From Peptacetobacter sp900539645 (GTDB taxonomy: Bacteria; Bacillota; Clostridia; Peptostreptococcales; Peptostreptococcaceae), in the NCBI RefSeq assembly GCF_047807365.1, contig NZ_JBLOUI010000006.1, positions 1 to 64,000 of the forward strand: DNA of 64,000 nucleotides, read 5' to 3'. The notes under the pieces were generated by a model. It was not told the DNA's origin and ran no database searches. It saw only the letters and a list, made by a program, of their open reading frames with translations. Positions 34,756 through 43,233 of the stretch are shown piece after piece. Both the position numbers and the translations under genes were made by a program. The first letter of the stretch is position 1; every line of letters starts with the position of its first letter.

Positions 34756-35769
34756 TTATCTAAAATATGTTTTTTCTATATTTTCTAGGAACTCATCCTC
34801 AAGATAAGCCTTTATTTTGTTATAAGTAAATTCATTTTTTATAGCTCTGTCTGGTGCCTGATATTCAACCCATGCCATAGAGCACCAAGTTGTACCTCTT
34901 AAGCAAGTCATTTTTAGATATATATCCAATTTTTCTTCAACTTTTGATGTATCTATTCTTCCATCTACAGCTTTTTTGTATTCCTCAACAAATCCATCTA
35001 TATCTTCTCTTGTAAGTATTGTATCTGTTTTCCAAAATGTTGTAGTTGGAGCTAAGAAATGTCCTAAATCCTGTTCTATTTCTCCAAGTATCGGCTTTTC
35101 CCAATCTATAAGATAGTTTTTAAACCCTTCTTTTTCATCTCCATTTATTAAGAAATTACCTGAGTTTAGCTCTGTATTTATTATTCTATACTCTCCACAT
35201 TCGTACTCTCCCTCAAGAGATTTTTCTGCATTTGATATTAATCTTTTTATAGTTTCCTTTGTTTTTTCATTGCCTAATTCTGAATTTATATATACAGATG
35301 CCATATTTTTACACTCATCAAGCATTGCATATAATGGATTTTCTGGAATTACAAAAGTATTTTCACTTGGCACCTCTACAGAATGTATATCAGCTAATAT
35401 GTAAGCTGCCTTTTTTAAATCATTCTCGTATACTAATGGCTTTCCTGGTAGGTATTCCATTACCAAAACACCATAATCTAATTCTCTTTTGCTATCATCT
35501 AGGTAGTATACATGCGGTGTTCTTCCTGATTTTTCAAGTATTTTAAGTGCATTGTATTCATATCCTATCTGATTTTCTAAATCCATCTGGCTCTTTGTGT
35601 TAAATCTTATTACTCTTTTAATCCCATCTTCTAAAGTAAATATATAATTTATATTGTATTCACCCCGTCCTAATAGTTCTGACTTTAATCTATAATCATC
35701 ACTTACATTGAAAAACTTTTTAAATTCTTTTCTATTTATATAACTATCCACTATATTTTTATCTAACAT
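34756..35769 (-). CDS. Aminoglycoside/choline kinase-like phosphotransferase (APH family)
   Basis: The 337-residue protein has a kinase-like fold: an N-lobe with GRGEYNINYIFTLEDG, a hinge LVMEYLPGKPL, a catalytic-loop-like INTELNSGNFLIN (Asn-Ser-Gly-Asn in place of HGDLHPGN) and YLIDWEKP as the metal-binding Asp motif. The missing catalytic His-Gly-Asp suggests altered chemistry or an unusual substrate; activity is uncertain. Its start overlaps the end of the upstream transferase gene by seven bases, implying translational coupling. It probably phosphorylates a small metabolite of the pathway. Confidence 0.78.
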   Translation of the reverse strand: MLDKNIVDSYINRKEFKKFFNVSDDYRLKSELLGRGEYNINYIFTLEDGIKRVIRFNTKSQMDLENQIGYEYNALKILEKSGRTPHVYYLDDSKRELDYGVLVMEYLPGKPLVYENDLKKAAYILADIHSVEVPSENTFVIPENPLYAMLDECKNMASVYINSELGNEKTKETIKRLISNAEKSLEGEYECGEYRIINTELNSGNFLINGDEKEGFKNYLIDWEKPILGEIEQDLGHFLAPTTTFWKTDTILTREDIDGFVEEYKKAVDGRIDTSKVEEKLDIYLKMTCLRGTTWCSMAWVEYQAPDRAIKNEFTYNKIKAYLEDEFLENIEKTYFR

Positions 35770-36449
35770 AATTTATCCAGCCTTTCTTTAATTACTTCAT
35801 CGATATATTTTTTAGTATTACAACATTCATACTCTTCACTCTCTATTCTCTCATATAAAAGTTTTAAGTCCTCTTTTGTATCTATATCAACATATAAATC
35901 GGAAAGTCCTACCGTAAGCCCAGCTTTTTCTGCTGCTAATATAGTATTTTCAATAACCTTTCCACTTCCGTAATGCTGATTAGTAAATATAGCATCCGTT
36001 GCTTTTTTCATACCTACCATATAGTATCCGTCATCCGCTGTTGGAGCTAGTACTATATCTTTTTCTTTTAAAATTTCAAATCCCTTTTCTAAGCTAGAAA
36101 CTGTAATCTCTGGAATATCTGCCCCCGTCAATATACAACTATCATATCCCTTTGATAATACATAATCTATTGCATTAAACATCTTAGCACCCAAGTCTTC
36201 CCCGCTCTGTACGTGCTTTTCAACATATCCTTCAAAATTATTCTCTATATAATTATTTAAATCATCTGGTGTGTGGAATATAAATATCTCTCTTCCCATA
36301 TTTTTAAATGTATTGAATATATCTTTTAGAAATGCTGAGTGTAGTTCAGCACATTCTTCTCCCGATAAAAAAGGCATCAATCTCGTTTTTGTATGCCCTG
36401 CTATCGGAATTCTACTAAATAGTATTAATGCTTCTTTTGTTTCTTTCAT
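35763..36449 (-). CDS. TIGR04282-like glycosyltransferase (DUF2064)
   Basis: The 228-residue protein belongs to the DUF2064/TIGR04282 nucleotidyl/glycosyl-transferase group: ALILFSRIPIAGHTKTRLMP at the start, the CILTGADIPEI metal motif, and LAPTADDGYYMVGMK. These proteins accompany ArsS and TIGR04283 proteins in arsenosugar-type clusters. AAGAGG precedes ATG. It is the first gene of the five-gene run down to the iron-sulfur gene. A degenerate operator-like site lies about 120 bases upstream. Confidence 0.85.
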   Translation of the reverse strand: MKETKEALILFSRIPIAGHTKTRLMPFLSGEECAELHSAFLKDIFNTFKNMGREIFIFHTPDDLNNYIENNFEGYVEKHVQSGEDLGAKMFNAIDYVLSKGYDSCILTGADIPEITVSSLEKGFEILKEKDIVLAPTADDGYYMVGMKKATDAIFTNQHYGSGKVIENTILAAEKAGLTVGLSDLYVDIDTKEDLKLLYERIESEEYECCNTKKYIDEVIKERLDKLC

Positions 36450-36569
36450 TATCTATCCTCTTTTTCCGTTTTCATTTTTAATTTAACTTATTAATTATAT
36501 ATTTAAAGTATACTCTATATATTTTGGTAAAACAAATATTATAGATATTTAAATTACTTTAATTATTTC

Positions 36570-36586
36570 TATATATTTTTTCTATA
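36570..36586 (-). promoter_or_regulatory. Degenerate operator-like site (site 3)
   Basis: TATATATTTTTTCTATA differs from the 17-base rhodanese operator by two bases and lies upstream of the glycosyltransferase run. In such AT-rich DNA it could be chance; its support comes from the three better copies. Confidence 0.3.
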
Positions 36587-36620
36587 GCATTATAAATTTT
36601 TCTTTTATAACACAATAAAA

Positions 36621-36650
36621 ATAGCTGTAATTATTTACAGCTATCTTTAT
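36621..36650 (-). terminator. Terminator between the two transcription units of the cluster
   Basis: ATAGCTGTAA (36621-36630) pairs with TTACAGCTAT (36635-36644). On the minus strand a T-run follows. It ends the selenoprotein-TVP38 unit before the glycosyltransferase unit. Confidence 0.8.
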
Positions 36651-36656
36651 TATATA

Positions 36657-37340
36657 TTATTTAGATTTTCTATCGTTATATATTTTTTTGAACATATATA
36701 TAAGAACTGATAATGCAAATAGTATCATTAAACCAGTTACAAATAATTTAGCTCCTCCTGTAAGCATACCTCCAACATAAGAATATACTATCGTTGCAGG
36801 TAACTGCCCTATTCCAGTAGCTATAAAGAATGGTAAAAATTTCATAGATGTAAGACCAGCTGCATAACTTACTATATCAAAAGATATAAATGGCAATAGT
36901 CTGCACACTAAAATAGTGTATTTACCATACTTATCAAAAAATTCATCTATACTATCTATAGCATATTTGCTTGTCAATCTTTCCACTACATCTCTACCTA
37001 AAAATTTAGCTATAAAGAAACATAGCGCTGCTCCAGCCATTGCACTTGACCAAGATAAAACTGCTCCCCATACCCAGCCAAATAATGCAGCATTTGCAAA
37101 TGTTATTAAAAAAGCTGGAAGCGGTGCTGCTACTGATTGAACTAACATTAATACGAATGATATTATCGGTGCTAATGCCCCATAAGATAATATATATTGC
37201 TTAAGCGAATCTATATCTAAGTTAGATAAATAAAATATCATTTGGTTTATCGTAACTTTTAATGGTGTTACGAAAAAATATAACATCAATACAAGAACAA
37301 CTGCTCCTATTTTCATTAATGTTCTTTTATTTTTTATCAT
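36657..37340 (-). CDS. TVP38/TMEM64 (DedA-like) family membrane protein, copy 2
   Basis: The 227-residue integral membrane protein has about six segments and the family core: PAFLITFANAALFGWVWGAVL, FFIAKFLGRDVVERL, ILVCRLLPFISFDIVSYAAG and GIGQLPATIVYSYVGG. It is a distant paralogue of the protein at 34018. It starts 36 bases after the selenoprotein stop with AAGGAGA before ATG, so it is co-transcribed with the extracytoplasmic rhodanese. A link between membrane passage and sulfur or selenium handling is plausible but inferred. Confidence 0.85.
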   Translation of the reverse strand: MIKNKRTLMKIGAVVLVLMLYFFVTPLKVTINQMIFYLSNLDIDSLKQYILSYGALAPIISFVLMLVQSVAAPLPAFLITFANAALFGWVWGAVLSWSSAMAGAALCFFIAKFLGRDVVERLTSKYAIDSIDEFFDKYGKYTILVCRLLPFISFDIVSYAAGLTSMKFLPFFIATGIGQLPATIVYSYVGGMLTGGAKLFVTGLMILFALSVLIYMFKKIYNDRKSK

Positions 37341-37376
37341 TTAAATTCTCCTTACCACTAACTTCCTATGTCTTTA

Positions 37377-38330
37377 TTATTTTTCCATAGGCATTGAAGA
37401 ATCTCCTCCCCATTCGTAAATTGATCCTTCATAGTTTTTAACATTATCGAAGCCAACGGCTTCAAGTATCATAGTCACATAACCTGACCTGATACCCATA
37501 GTTCAGTATACGCAGAATGTATCTTCTGGTTTTACATTATGCTCTGCCATTATTTTCTTGATTTCTTCTTTACTTTTTATTACACCATTTGAATACATTA
37601 AATCTTGCCATAACATATATTCAGCACCTTTTATATGGCCACCTCTTGGCTCTCCAACATCCTGAGATCCTTTATACTCTTTTTCAGTTCTAACATCTAT
37701 AACTGTTTCTTTACCTAAATTATTATAAAGCTCTTCTTTTGTTGTAGAATTGTGTGTGTCATAATCTTTTAATACAACTTCTTTTGTTGTAGGAACGGCT
37801 TCTGAAGCTTCTTTTGTTGTTTCATATCCTTTTTCATTCCAATATGTTAAACCACCATTTAAGAACTTAACATTATCCATTCCAGCCATTCTTAACTGCC
37901 AAACTGCTCTACCATCTGCTCCTGGTCCTTTAGTTGTATCAGAGTAGAAAACTATAGTTTTATCATTATCTATACCTAGATTTTTTAGCCTTTTAGCTAA
38001 TTCTTCTTTATCAACTATTGTTCCCCAACCTTCTTCACCTATTTTTCCATCCGCTCTAGTAAAAGCCTGTAACCCTATATTTACAGCTCCAGGTATATGA
38101 CCTTTTTCATACACTTCTGGCTTATTACAGTCAAATAATAGCACATCTTTATTACCTAAAATACTATTTAATTCATCTGCACTAATTAAAAAATCAACAT
38201 CTTTGTAATCGTTTATCCGGGCTTCTATTTGGCTCGAATCTACAGATTCTGTCTTTTTACTGCATCCAACAAAAAGACTTGATGTTAAGCATAAAACTAA
38301 TGCAAATATTACACTTAACTTCTTTTTCAT
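37377..38330 (-). CDS. Selenocysteine-containing rhodanese lipoprotein (UGA at catalytic site)
   Basis: Read through one in-frame TGA (37503-37505), the gene encodes about 317 residues. It has a signal peptide with lipobox VGC (about Cys23), an inactive first rhodanese domain (FYSDTTKGPGADGR lacks Cys) and a second domain whose loop reads VYU-TMGIRSG, U being codon 276. After the UGA the frame continues 41 codons, and its ending NVKNYEGSIYEW aligns with NMTVFDGGWNEW of the cysteine paralogue at 20808, whose loop is FYCGTGWRA. A hairpin with a GGU loop follows the UGA at SECIS distance. Start ATG 38330 follows GGGAGGT; a GTG 15 bases upstream overlaps it. A nonsense mutation is the alternative. 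Confidence 0.85.
37465..37496 (-). promoter_or_regulatory. Bacterial SECIS-like hairpin
   Basis: Counting the U of UGA as 1, GUAUCA (11-16) pairs with UGAUAC (35-40) and GUCA (18-21) pairs with UGAC (29-32). The apical loop GGUUAUG (22-28) contains the GGU typical of SelB-binding loops, and 18 bases separate UGA from the loop. Known bacterial SECIS elements have a stem just after UGA with a G or GU in the loop at about this distance. Confidence 0.78.
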
Positions 38331-38402
38331 AACTAGACCTCCCACTTAAATTATTTAAAATTATTTTTGATAAAGTTTTCAATAACTTTATTTAATAGAA
38401 TT

Positions 38403-38417
38403 ATAGCTTTTTCCTAT
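38403..38417 (-). promoter_or_regulatory. Operator-like site near the selenoprotein gene start (site 4)
   Basis: ATAGCTTTTTCCTAT differs by two bases from the ATAG-T7-CTAT core. It lies just downstream of a TATAAT box (38436-38431 on the minus strand), where a repressor could block transcription. Confidence 0.4.
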
Positions 38418-38469
38418 CCTTCGTTATTATATTATAGATTTTATCAAAATGAAAGTATTTATCTATCAG

Positions 38470-38486
38470 TATAGTTTTTTTCTATA
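38470..38486 (-). promoter_or_regulatory. Operator-like inverted repeat TATAG-T7-CTATA (site 5)
   Basis: TATAGTTTTTTTCTATA is identical over all 17 bases to the site upstream of the cysteine rhodanese gene (21962). It is flanked by further CTAT and ATAG half-sites and lies about 140 bases upstream of the selenoprotein start. Confidence 0.55.
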
Positions 38487-38598
38487 TAGTAAGATTTGAA
38501 CCTTTATTTTTTCTATACTTTTTATAATGAAATAATTTTATATTTTCATAATAAATCGAATTTATACAATATTATTCAAATTTAATTAGTTATAAAAA

Positions 38599-38655
38599 AA
38601 GTATCTAACCTAAACTAACAAAACTGTCAATCTAAAAGTTAGATACTTCCTTTTT
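38599..38655 (-). terminator. Terminator after glyS
   Basis: AAGTATCTAAC (38599-38609) pairs with GTTAGATACTT (38638-38648). The minus-strand tail is TTTTTTTA, directly behind the glyS stop. The remainder of the gap up to the selenoprotein gene holds its promoter and operator-like sites. Confidence 0.8.
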
Positions 38656-38666
38656 ATTATAATTTA

Positions 38667-40736
38667 TTATTTGTATTCTATTTTGTTAAGATCACATATA
38701 GTTAACATTGTATCAGATATGTTCTTTAACATATTTAATCTATTATTTCTTATAGCATCATCTTTGTCCATTACCATTACGTTGTCAAACATATTATCAA
38801 CTGCTGGTTTTAATGTGGCAAATGAATCAAGTGCTTTTCCATAATCTTTATTAGCAAGATGTCCTTTAACTTCTTCTTTAACTGATTTGAATGCTTCGTA
38901 TAATTCTTTTTCTGGCACTTCAACTAGTAAAGCTTCATCTATGTTTATACCTTCTGCTTTTTCAGCTAAAGTAGAAACTCTGTTGAATGCAGTAAGCATT
39001 TCAACTAATTCATCTTTATTTATCCATTCGTTAAGTTCTAATGCTCTGTGATGCATATCTGCTATGTCGTTTATGTCAGCATTTAATATAGCTTCAACAA
39101 CATCGTATCTTATTCCCATATCTCTGAATAAGTTTTTGATTCTTTCTGAGCAGAAGTCTAACATCTGTCCAACTACTTCTTCTTTGTTGAATTCTAATTC
39201 AGTATAGTTGTCTAATGCAGCTTCAGTTATTTCTTTTAAGTCTAATGTTATTTTATTTTCCATTAGTATGTTTAATATACCTAAAGCCTGTCTTCTTAAT
39301 GCGAATGGGTCCTGAGATCCTGTTGGCTGTATACCTATTGCAAAGAAACCAGCTATTGAGTCTAGTTTATCTGCTATAGATACTACTGAACCTTCTATAG
39401 AAGATGGAACTTCTGCACCAGCTGATACTGGCATATAGTGTTCGTATATAGCTTTTGAAACTGCTGGATTTTCTCCTTCAAGTTTAGAGTATTCCATACC
39501 CATGTATCCCTGAAGTTCATCGAATTCGAATACCATGTTAGTAACAAGGTCAGCTTTACAAAGTTCAGCTGCTCTTACTATATCAGCTTTTTTATCTGCA
39601 CATCCTAAAGAATCTGCTATTACAGCTGAAAGTTTAGTTATTCTTTCTGATTTATCGTATATTGTTCCAAGTTTTTCCTGGAATACAACAGTTTTTAATC
39701 TTTCTTTGAAGAATGCTAAGTTTCTCTTAGTATCTTCTCTGTAGAAGAATAATGCATCTGCTAGTCTAGCTTCAAGAACTTTTTCATTACCAGCTTTTAC
39801 ATTTTCTATACCGAAGCTGTCACCATTTCTAACAGCTATAAAGTTTGGAAGAAGGTCTCCATTAGCGTCTTCTACTGGGAAATATCTCTGATGATCCTGC
39901 ATTGGAGTTATTACAACTCTTTTAGGAAGTTTTAAGTATTCTTTATCAAATTCTCCGTAGAATGCAGTTGGATATTCAACTATGCAAGTTACTTCATCTA
40001 GTAGGTCTGGATCCATTATTACTTTTCCACCTAAAGATTCAGCTACTTTGTTAGCCTGTTCAACTATCATAGCTTTTCTTTCGTCCTGATCAAGTATTAC
40101 ATAGTTTTCTCTTAATTTAGCTTTGTAGTCTTCTAATGAGTTTACAACTATTTCTTTAGAGCCTAAGAATCTATGTCCTTTAGTTACATTAGAAGCTATT
40201 ATTCCTTCAAGGTCTACTGGAAGTACTTCATCATTAAGAAGTGCTACTAACCATCTTATAGGTCTAACAAATCTTATATCTTTTCCTGCCCAGTGCATAG
40301 CTTTAGGGAATACTACTGATTTTACAGCTAGAGGAAGTATTTCTTTTAATACTTCTGCTGTTTCAGCACCATTTTCTCTTATTGTAGCAAATAGATACTC
40401 ATCTTTTCCTACTTCTTTAAAGTATATATCTTCTGGATTTAATCCTTTACTTCTCATGAATCCCTGAGCTGGTTTAGTAAAGTTTCCATCAGCATCTAAT
40501 GATATTTTTTTAGAAGGTCCTTTTACTTCTTCTTCAAGGTCTTCCTGTCTTTCTGCTAAACCATTTATAACAAATGTTAATCTTCTTGGAGTTGCGAAAG
40601 TTTCTATATTATCAAATTTAACTCTTTTTTCGTCTAACATTTTTTCAGTACTTTCTTTTATCTGTTTTAAAGTACTTGCAACGAATCTTGATGGCATTTC
40701 TTCAACGCCTACTTCAAATAAAAGGTAGTTATTCAT
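38667..40736 (-). CDS. glyS: Glycine--tRNA ligase beta subunit
   Basis: The 689-residue beta subunit of the bacterial alpha2-beta2 glycyl-tRNA synthetase binds tRNA-Gly. It starts LLFEVGVEEMPSRFVASTLKQ, with family segments FATPRRLTF, GPSKKI, VVFPKAMHW, ITPMQDHQRYFPV and a C-terminal anticodon-binding DALR-like domain. Length is normal. Its ATG shares one base with the glyQ stop (TAATG), so translation is coupled. It is the last gene of the phoH-to-glyS run. Confidence 0.97.
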   Translation of the reverse strand: MNNYLLFEVGVEEMPSRFVASTLKQIKESTEKMLDEKRVKFDNIETFATPRRLTFVINGLAERQEDLEEEVKGPSKKISLDADGNFTKPAQGFMRSKGLNPEDIYFKEVGKDEYLFATIRENGAETAEVLKEILPLAVKSVVFPKAMHWAGKDIRFVRPIRWLVALLNDEVLPVDLEGIIASNVTKGHRFLGSKEIVVNSLEDYKAKLRENYVILDQDERKAMIVEQANKVAESLGGKVIMDPDLLDEVTCIVEYPTAFYGEFDKEYLKLPKRVVITPMQDHQRYFPVEDANGDLLPNFIAVRNGDSFGIENVKAGNEKVLEARLADALFFYREDTKRNLAFFKERLKTVVFQEKLGTIYDKSERITKLSAVIADSLGCADKKADIVRAAELCKADLVTNMVFEFDELQGYMGMEYSKLEGENPAVSKAIYEHYMPVSAGAEVPSSIEGSVVSIADKLDSIAGFFAIGIQPTGSQDPFALRRQALGILNILMENKITLDLKEITEAALDNYTELEFNKEEVVGQMLDFCSERIKNLFRDMGIRYDVVEAILNADINDIADMHHRALELNEWINKDELVEMLTAFNRVSTLAEKAEGINIDEALLVEVPEKELYEAFKSVKEEVKGHLANKDYGKALDSFATLKPAVDNMFDNVMVMDKDDAIRNNRLNMLKNISDTMLTICDLNKIEYK

Positions 40737-41617
40737 TATTTGTCACCATCCTTTTTTAATAGAGGGAATCCCATTTCTTCTCTCTGTTTTATATATGTTT
40801 CGGCTACTACTTTTGCCATATTTCTTACTCTACCTATAAATGCAGCTCTCTGGCTTACCCCAATTGCTCCTCTTGCATCAAGAGTATTGAAAGTATGAGA
40901 ACATTTTAATACGTAGTCATAAGAAGGTATAACAAGGCCTTTGTCCATTAATTTTAATGCTTCTTTTTCATATTCGTCGAATAAGTGGAATAATAATTCT
41001 GCATTACATTCATCAAATGAGTAAACAGAGTTTTCATATTCCTGTTTCTGGAATACATCGCCGTAAGTTAATTCATCATTCCATTTTAAGTCATATACAC
41101 TATCTACATCCTGTATGTACATAGCTATTCTTTCAAGACCGTAAGTTATTTCTCCTGTTTCTAATTCACATTCCTGATTTCCTACCTGCTGGAAATAAGT
41201 AAACTGAGTGATTTCCATTCCATCAAGCCAAACTTCCCAGCCTAGCCCCCAAGCACCTACAGTAGCTCCTTCCCAGTTATCTTCAACGAATCTTATATCG
41301 TGTTCTAGTGGGTTTATACCTATTTCTTTTAAACTGTCTAAGTATAAATCCTGTATATCATCTGGTGATGGTTTTAATATAACCTGGAACTGATGATGCT
41401 GATATAATCTGTTTGGGTTTTCTCCGTATCTACCATCTGCTGGTCTTCTTGATGGTTCAACGTAGCATACTTTCCATGGTTCTGGACCAAGTGATCTTAA
41501 GAAAGTATTTGGATTCATTGTTCCTGCACCTTTTTCAACATCATAAGGCTGTGTAATGATACATCCTTGCTTAGACCAATATCTCTGTAAAGCAAGAATC
41601 ATCTCCTGAAAATTCAT
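40736..41617 (-). CDS. glyQ: Glycine--tRNA ligase alpha subunit
   Basis: The 293-residue catalytic subunit makes glycyl-adenylate and charges tRNA-Gly with the beta subunit. Characteristic segments are LALQRYWSKQGCIITQPYDVEKG, GTMNPNTFLR, NRLYQHHQFQVILKPSP and WEVWLDGMEITQFTYFQQ. I start it at the ATG at 41617, since AGGAGGG stands seven bases upstream and MNFQEMILALQ is the usual beginning. No T-box leader is present in the 138 bases before it. Confidence 0.97.
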   Translation of the reverse strand: MNFQEMILALQRYWSKQGCIITQPYDVEKGAGTMNPNTFLRSLGPEPWKVCYVEPSRRPADGRYGENPNRLYQHHQFQVILKPSPDDIQDLYLDSLKEIGINPLEHDIRFVEDNWEGATVGAWGLGWEVWLDGMEITQFTYFQQVGNQECELETGEITYGLERIAMYIQDVDSVYDLKWNDELTYGDVFQKQEYENSVYSFDECNAELLFHLFDEYEKEALKLMDKGLVIPSYDYVLKCSHTFNTLDARGAIGVSQRAAFIGRVRNMAKVVAETYIKQREEMGFPLLKKDGDK

Positions 41618-41640
41618 AAAAATCCCTCCTAAATATATAT

Positions 41641-41664
41641 AGCCTTCCGCGTACACGAAAGGCT
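41641..41664 (-). promoter_or_regulatory. Hairpin upstream of glyQ
   Basis: AGCCTTCC (41641-41648) pairs with GAAAGGCT (41657-41664), including a G-U pair. On the minus strand no T-run follows at once, so it is not a clear terminator. It could be a processing or attenuation hairpin. The loop contains GTACGC, but no T-box consensus. Confidence 0.35.
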
Positions 41665-41755
41665 ACTTTGCAATACTTTTATGTTTTAAATACCAATTAC
41701 GTTGTAATAGATATTAAATAAACTTTATCAATAAAAATTTGATATTTTTAACCTG

Positions 41756-42382
41756 CTATTCAGCATTTTCGTCTTTTTCACATTCATTTATTAAATCATC
41801 TGTTATATCTTTATCGTCTTTTTCTTCTTTTTTCTTTACAACTGTTTCTTTTAAGTCTTTAGCTGTGTTGACAAACATATCTTTTAGTACAACAGCTTTT
41901 TCTTCATTAAGTTCACCTAAATCAACAGTTTCTCCATCAGCTTCATTCTGTATTTTTATTCTATATTTAGATAATACAGCTGCTGATAAACCAAGAAGTG
42001 TAATAAGAGGCATAATAGCTATTCCTAGAACACCAACTGTAAACGGAATATTCATTATTGTCTTGCCTTCTTTTTCAACGATAACTCTTACTCTATTACT
42101 TTTATCAAATAATTCTTTTAACTGAGCTTTAAGCTCTTCTACATCTTTACCAATTTTTTCTTCTGTATTTTTTCTAACTTCCTCAGCGTCTTCTTTGCTC
42201 TTTTCAAAGAAGTCTTCAACTTTTTTCTTTGCTTTTACTGCTCCTGAATTTTCTTCAAGGTAGATTATAGCTTCTAAGATATCTCCATCTGAATGAATAA
42301 GTGCCTCTTTTACTTCTTTGTAACTAGCTGATGGCACTCTCTCCATTACTTTATCCACCATTTCAATTGTTATACTGCTCAT
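41756..42382 (-). CDS. DUF4342 domain protein with UBA-like N terminus
   Basis: The 208-residue protein has a UBA/TS-N-like N terminus (MVDKVMERVPSASYKEVKEA, about 8-45), a charged coiled-coil linker, and a DUF4342 domain with one hydrophobic segment (FTVGVLGIAIMPLITLLGLSAAVL, about 118-141). The C terminus is acidic and Lys-rich. Function unknown; it may be a membrane-associated protein. AAAGGAG precedes ATG. It stands between recO and glyQ in a conserved housekeeping run. Confidence 0.82.
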   Translation of the reverse strand: MSSITIEMVDKVMERVPSASYKEVKEALIHSDGDILEAIIYLEENSGAVKAKKKVEDFFEKSKEDAEEVRKNTEEKIGKDVEELKAQLKELFDKSNRVRVIVEKEGKTIMNIPFTVGVLGIAIMPLITLLGLSAAVLSKYRIKIQNEADGETVDLGELNEEKAVVLKDMFVNTAKDLKETVVKKKEEKDDKDITDDLINECEKDENAE

Positions 42383-42397
42383 AATATCAGCTCCTTT

Positions 42398-43150
42398 TTA
42401 AAACTTATGTAAATCATCTAATATGTTTAGAGATTTCATGTTCAAATTACTTACATATGCTGTTAAGTACTGCTTCATTAATTTTGAAAGCTCCTTAGTA
42501 AGCACTTTATTGACTTTTGCTCTACTAACAGTTTCAATTTCATTTGCCAGTATATAATTCATAAGCTTTCTCGTCGTTGCATCAAGTCTTATATTTCCCG
42601 AGAAATTTTCTGCACATTTTTTACAAAGCATTCCACCTTCTTCTATATTGAAGATAGCCCTTTGATCTGATTCATCTCCACAAACAGAGCATCTATCAGT
42701 AATAGGTCTAAATCCCATACAATCAGAAAACTTTAATTCAAAAGCTGCTGTTATAAACTCTTTATCTACATCTTTTTGAGATAATAAATACATTGTTTTA
42801 ACTATTAAATTAAACAGCTTCCGATTTGTCTGATTTTCAAGAAGAGAATTTTCTACTAATCTAGATATATAAGACGCATATGAAAATGCATCTATATCAT
42901 ATGATATATCGTAAAAACTTTTTATTATCTCACTTTGAGATACTCTATACATTCCCCTCTGCTTTTTTAAAGTGAAATTACTATATGCAAAAAGCTGTGC
43001 TGAAGGAAGTAGTGCTGATTTGTTTCTCTTTGCACCTTTGGCTATTGCTGATACTTTACCTAAATTTCTAGTAAAAATAGTAAGTATCACATCATTTTCG
43101 GAATATCTAGATGTTCTAAGAACTATTCCTTGTGTGTTGAATATAACCAA
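42398..43150 (-). CDS. recO: DNA repair protein RecO
   Basis: The protein (about 250 residues) supports RecF-pathway recombination by loading RecA with RecR and annealing DNA. The N-terminal OB fold reads GIVLRTSRYSENDVILTIFT and AKGAKRNKSALLPSAQLF. The central zinc finger has CSVCGDESDQRAIFNIEEGG followed by CKKC. I prefer the TTG at 43150, giving VIFNTQGIVLRT after nine bases of spacing from AAAAGG; a TTG at 43159 is almost on top of that site. It lies between mgtE and the DUF4342 gene. Confidence 0.92.
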   Translation of the reverse strand: MVIFNTQGIVLRTSRYSENDVILTIFTRNLGKVSAIAKGAKRNKSALLPSAQLFAYSNFTLKKQRGMYRVSQSEIIKSFYDISYDIDAFSYASYISRLVENSLLENQTNRKLFNLIVKTMYLLSQKDVDKEFITAAFELKFSDCMGFRPITDRCSVCGDESDQRAIFNIEEGGMLCKKCAENFSGNIRLDATTRKLMNYILANEIETVSRAKVNKVLTKELSKLMKQYLTAYVSNLNMKSLNILDDLHKF

Positions 43151-43233
43151 ATTTATCAATCCTTTTTATTATATTAATTATACTATACTTTCATTAACTT
43201 TTATATATTTATATTATTATAATCTTTAATTTA

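Noticed and set aside
37503..38345. Truncated 280-residue rhodanese ending at TGA (pseudogene)
   Set aside because: The stop replaces the catalytic Cys exactly, homology continues in frame for 41 codons to a normal end, and a SECIS-like hairpin follows. Selenocysteine explains this better than a nonsense mutation, though it is unproven.
41618..41755. Glycine T-box or riboswitch upstream of glyQS
   Set aside because: The gap is only 138 bases, with one short hairpin whose loop contains GTACGC but no T-box motif or tandem aptamer.
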